From assembly GCF_014201465.1 (NCBI RefSeq), contig NZ_JACHEP010000028.1, forward strand, positions 1 through 36,578: 36,578 bases of DNA, in the 5' to 3' direction. Below the pieces are notes generated by a model. That model ran no database searches. It saw only the letters and a program-made list of their open reading frames with translations, and was not told where the DNA came from. The translations under genes were made by a program, and so were the position numbers. The stretch is from Anoxybacteroides tepidamans. Lineage in GTDB: Bacteria; Bacillota; Bacilli; Bacillales; Anoxybacillaceae. Positions 34,335 to 36,578 of the stretch are shown one piece after another; within the stretch, counting starts at the first letter, position 1, and every line of letters begins with the position of its first letter.

Positions 34335-34425
34335 CTAGAGTAAAAACTCAAAATTGTGCATGAGTATGCATACTTCCTGCCACATCTGATGTTTCTGAAA
34401 AAATGCATCAATCGTATCGAGGATC
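34335..34425 (-). pseudogene. Possible transposase C-terminal relic
   Basis: On the minus strand the frame ILDTIDAFFQKHQMWQEV, CILMHNFEFLL, stop, FCNTIN reads like the end of a transposase, interrupted by a TAG at 34335-34337. The match is from memory of similar C-termini and is weak. Confidence 0.3.
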
Positions 34426-34663
34426 CCATTTCATACGAAATTAAAAATCATGATCGTGCCCACCCCCTTGGGATGCTTTTTTGGTAACTGTATATAATTT
34501 CTAATAAAGGTGGATTGCTCGCATCCTTTATTGTATGGATGATGCATTTTGCAACACATTCATTATTCGTAACCTGAACAGCACAGTCTATATAAGTTTA
34601 ATTATGTTTGTTACTGCTCGAGCGGCAGATATTCGACAGGTGACTAGGGCGATTGTCGACTAT

Positions 34664-35416
34664 TTACCCGTAAAGCCGCTTCGTATTAGCAACGGTCTTC
34701 ATTTTTACTGTTTCAACATCCTGATCGTACAAAGTTGCGACCGCTTGAACGGAGTGCGATAACAATAAAGGAGACGTCGGAATTCCGTGAAATGGGCCGG
34801 CAAATGGCCAAGGGCCATCTGTTTCTAAAAGAAGCCGCTCGATTGGAACATGGGACAGCAGCTTTTGATCGCGTTCGCGATAACAAACTTCTGGCGTGAC
34901 GGAAAGATAGTACCCGCATTGAACGAGCTGTTTTACAAGCGCTGGCTCTGCCTTTAGCCAGTGAAAATGGGCTTTTGTAATGGAATATTGTTGTAAAATC
35001 GCAAGAGCTGTTTGTACGCCGTCATATACCGCATGAATCGAAAGCGGCAAAGAAGCGGTAGCGGCGATATGTACAATTTGCTCAAACAAGTCACAGTAAT
35101 TGGAAAAGCGTGTTACTGCTTCTGCTGAATAGTATGGCAACCCGACTTCTCCGATCGCCGAAAGATGTGGACGCTCTTGTTCGACTAAACGCGTCCATTC
35201 ATTCCAGTCCGCTTGATTCGGAAGCGGCTGTTCCGGATGAAACCCAATGGCAGCATAGACGAAGGAGGGAAACCGTTGTTTTAACTCCAGCGTTTGATAA
35301 CTTGAACGCAAATCGGTAGAAACGGCAACGACACCGGTAATACCGGCTTCCTGCCATCTGTTGATCTGTTCATCAATGTTTGTGTATTGATCAAGATGAA
35401 TATGAGCATCAAGCAT
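34664..35416 (-). CDS. TatD-family metal-dependent hydrolase
   Basis: This 250-residue TIM-barrel hydrolase is of the TatD (metal-dependent DNase-like) family. Metal ligands are visible: His-x-His in MLDAHIHLDQ, Glu in IGEVGLPYY, His in SIHAVYDG, His in AHFHWLKAE, and Asp in LLETDGPWPF. Characterised relatives are 3'-5' exonucleases or other hydrolases; the function of this member is not known. Its length is at the short end of the family (about 250-260) and it looks complete. AAGGGTGAT precedes the ATG. It lies between two stretches of decayed sequence and may be the only old chromosomal gene in this part. Confidence 0.88.
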   Translation of the reverse strand: MLDAHIHLDQYTNIDEQINRWQEAGITGVVAVSTDLRSSYQTLELKQRFPSFVYAAIGFHPEQPLPNQADWNEWTRLVEQERPHLSAIGEVGLPYYSAEAVTRFSNYCDLFEQIVHIAATASLPLSIHAVYDGVQTALAILQQYSITKAHFHWLKAEPALVKQLVQCGYYLSVTPEVCYRERDQKLLSHVPIERLLLETDGPWPFAGPFHGIPTSPLLLSHSVQAVATLYDQDVETVKMKTVANTKRLYG

Positions 35417-36100
35417 TTGTTATCACCCTTTTTATTTTTATTTCTCGTTTTAGTAAAGATAGTGGAGTTTTAAGTATGCTTCTTTGATAAAAGTCGTGAA
35501 AACAGAGCTGACGACGATCAGCCTTGTTTTATCGCCGGAAAGTGGATTAATGATGGCAGCCGAATTCGCGCTGAACTGCCGCAAAAAGGATTTGGATTAG
35601 TACACACACCTGTCGAAAAACTGCCGGCAAAAAACGCAGTTGAATTTTCGATCATTTTATCATAGCGGCCGAGAAGACTCACACTTTGAAGCGTCGAGTA
35701 AGTGGGGATGAATCGGTCGCTTTTGGTTTGAAAAAAACTTTTGAATGACTTTCTTTTCACCATCTTTCCTCATAAATTATGGCACTCATATTTTCTTAGA
35801 TGAAGCAGAGGCATTTTCGTTTGCGACAAGGAAATACTCGTCCGCTTCCGAAACGAAAAAAGTATCTCGAAAGCTCTTTTCCAAGTTCATCAGCTGCATG
35901 CTATATATCATAGATGCAATTTGGAACTTTAACGTTTTCGTCTTTTATGGAGTAGGTATTTTTCGACTGTCTGGTGACCGAACAACACCGCTTCCAGACC
36001 AATGTCTATGAAGCGGTTGGTTGTTCCGTCCTCGTCACTCTCGGTGTATTAAATCGCACGCACATCCCTGTTTTAGTAGTCAAGAAACCAGTTGCATGAA
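35417..36100. other. Gene-poor stretch with possible coding relics
   Basis: No intact gene is visible between the TatD gene and the IS110 element. Two plus-strand frames look like carboxyl ends of lost genes: 35519-35665 (ending LPAKNAVEFSIILS) and 35971-36099 (ending LNRTHIPVLVVKKPVA, which recalls the end of universal stress proteins). I do not assign either. From 36100 to 36290 the sequence is AT-rich and without features I can support. Confidence 0.3.
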
Positions 36101-36298
36101 ACGATTTGTGCTTTTACCATATGTTTTGCTTATCATCTTTATTAAAAATCATTATTTCACTTATTAAAGAAATCGGGGTATTCTTAAGGAGCACTTATAA
36201 AATAAATTCAGCGCTAGTTCTGCTTTTCGGACTACTGCTTAGTCAAAAAGAGCATTCCTGTTAGAAAGGTTTTGGGGGACTTGAAAGAAAAAAGCCCT

Positions 36299-36345
36299 CT
36301 TGGTATGATGCAGGGGTACCAACAAACACCTATCATCAGACCAAG
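36299..36345 (+). promoter_or_regulatory. Hairpin over the IS110 ribosome binding site
   Basis: CTTGGT (36299-36304) pairs with ACCAAG (36340-36345), and ATGAT (36305-36309) with ATCAT (36332-36336), leaving a three-base bulge. The right arm takes in the first bases of the binding site AAGGAGG (36343-36349), so folding would hide the site. Confidence 0.55.
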
Positions 36346-36357
36346 GAGGACTCTACA

Positions 36358-36578
36358 ATGAATTGTACACAAAATCGCAAAATTGAACAAGTCACTGATC
36401 AAACATTAGTGATTGGAATGGATATTGCCAAGCAAAAGCATTTTGCAGCGATGGTGGACGCGCGGGGAAGGGAGCTGAAGAAACGGTTTCCGGTGTTCCA
36501 GTCAAGAGCCGGATTCGAGCAGTTCTATTCGTTGATTCAAGAGGCGATGAGGGAATTGGGCAAAACGGAAGTGATCGT
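36358..36578 (+). CDS. IS110-family transposase, 5' part (runs off the window)
   Basis: The first 73 residues of an IS110-family recombinase are present: after a short N-terminus (MNCTQNRKIEQVTDQTL) comes VIGMDIAKQKHFAAM, the first RuvC-like strand with the catalytic Asp of the DEDD set, then GRELKKRFPVFQSRAGFEQF. AAGGAGG lies eight bases before the ATG. The rest lies beyond the right edge. In this family an element-encoded bridge RNA chooses donor and target; depending on subgroup it is encoded before or after the transposase gene. The left border of the element is not clear. Confidence 0.85.
   Translation, partial: MNCTQNRKIEQVTDQTLVIGMDIAKQKHFAAMVDARGRELKKRFPVFQSRAGFEQFYSLIQEAMRELGKTEVI

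Overview
The window looks like a chromosomal segment of a thermophilic member of the Bacillaceae (Geobacillus, Parageobacillus or Anoxybacillus type). The evidence is the mid-GC coding style, strong AGGAGG-type ribosome binding sites, an S-box in front of metI-metC, and a gene order matching the B. subtilis yjcD-yjcF-yjcG-yjcH-metI-metC neighbourhood. I inferred this from remembered gene families; no database search was possible.

Layout. 1-8.7 kb is a core-like block: a helicase cut off at the left edge, a small unknown gene, yjcF, yjcG and yjcH on the minus strand, then a permease plus 3-hydroxybutyrate dehydrogenase pair behind a textbook sigma-54 promoter, then an S-box riboswitch with metI-metC, and a convergent HD-domain gene. 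8.9-12 kb is accessory: a HepT/MntA toxin-antitoxin pair, a lone tRNA-Val(GAC), one broken and one intact Rpn-family nuclease gene. 12.2-21.6 kb is a defence island: a complete type I restriction-modification operon (hsdM, hsdS, hsdR), a YgjP-type metallopeptidase, a 260-bp non-autonomous mobile element with IS21-like ends, a decayed small gene, and an unrecognised 706-residue protein with a PD-(D/E)XK nuclease core. A complete IS1634-type insertion sequence follows (21.7-23.6 kb).

23.8-31.3 kb is a redox and aldehyde-handling cluster: a zinc alcohol dehydrogenase, a cupin, a DUF2255 protein, a TetR regulator, an AraC regulator, three aldo/keto reductases and a decayed MFS transporter. A similar promoter/operator module stands before the alcohol dehydrogenase and the MFS remnant, and a related site lies in the tetR promoter, which suggests one TetR regulon. 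A scrap of a second alcohol dehydrogenase shows past duplication and deletion.

31.3-36.6 kb is a graveyard: an ISLre2 5' fragment joined to a frameshifted PIN-domain gene, a third Cys/Met-metabolism PLP enzyme, about 1 kb of decayed sequence, a TatD-type hydrolase, more decayed sequence, and the start of an IS110-family transposase running off the right edge.

The best candidates for something new are the 260-bp element with its three-way-junction interior, the 706-residue PD-(D/E)XK protein in the defence island, and the shared operator module.
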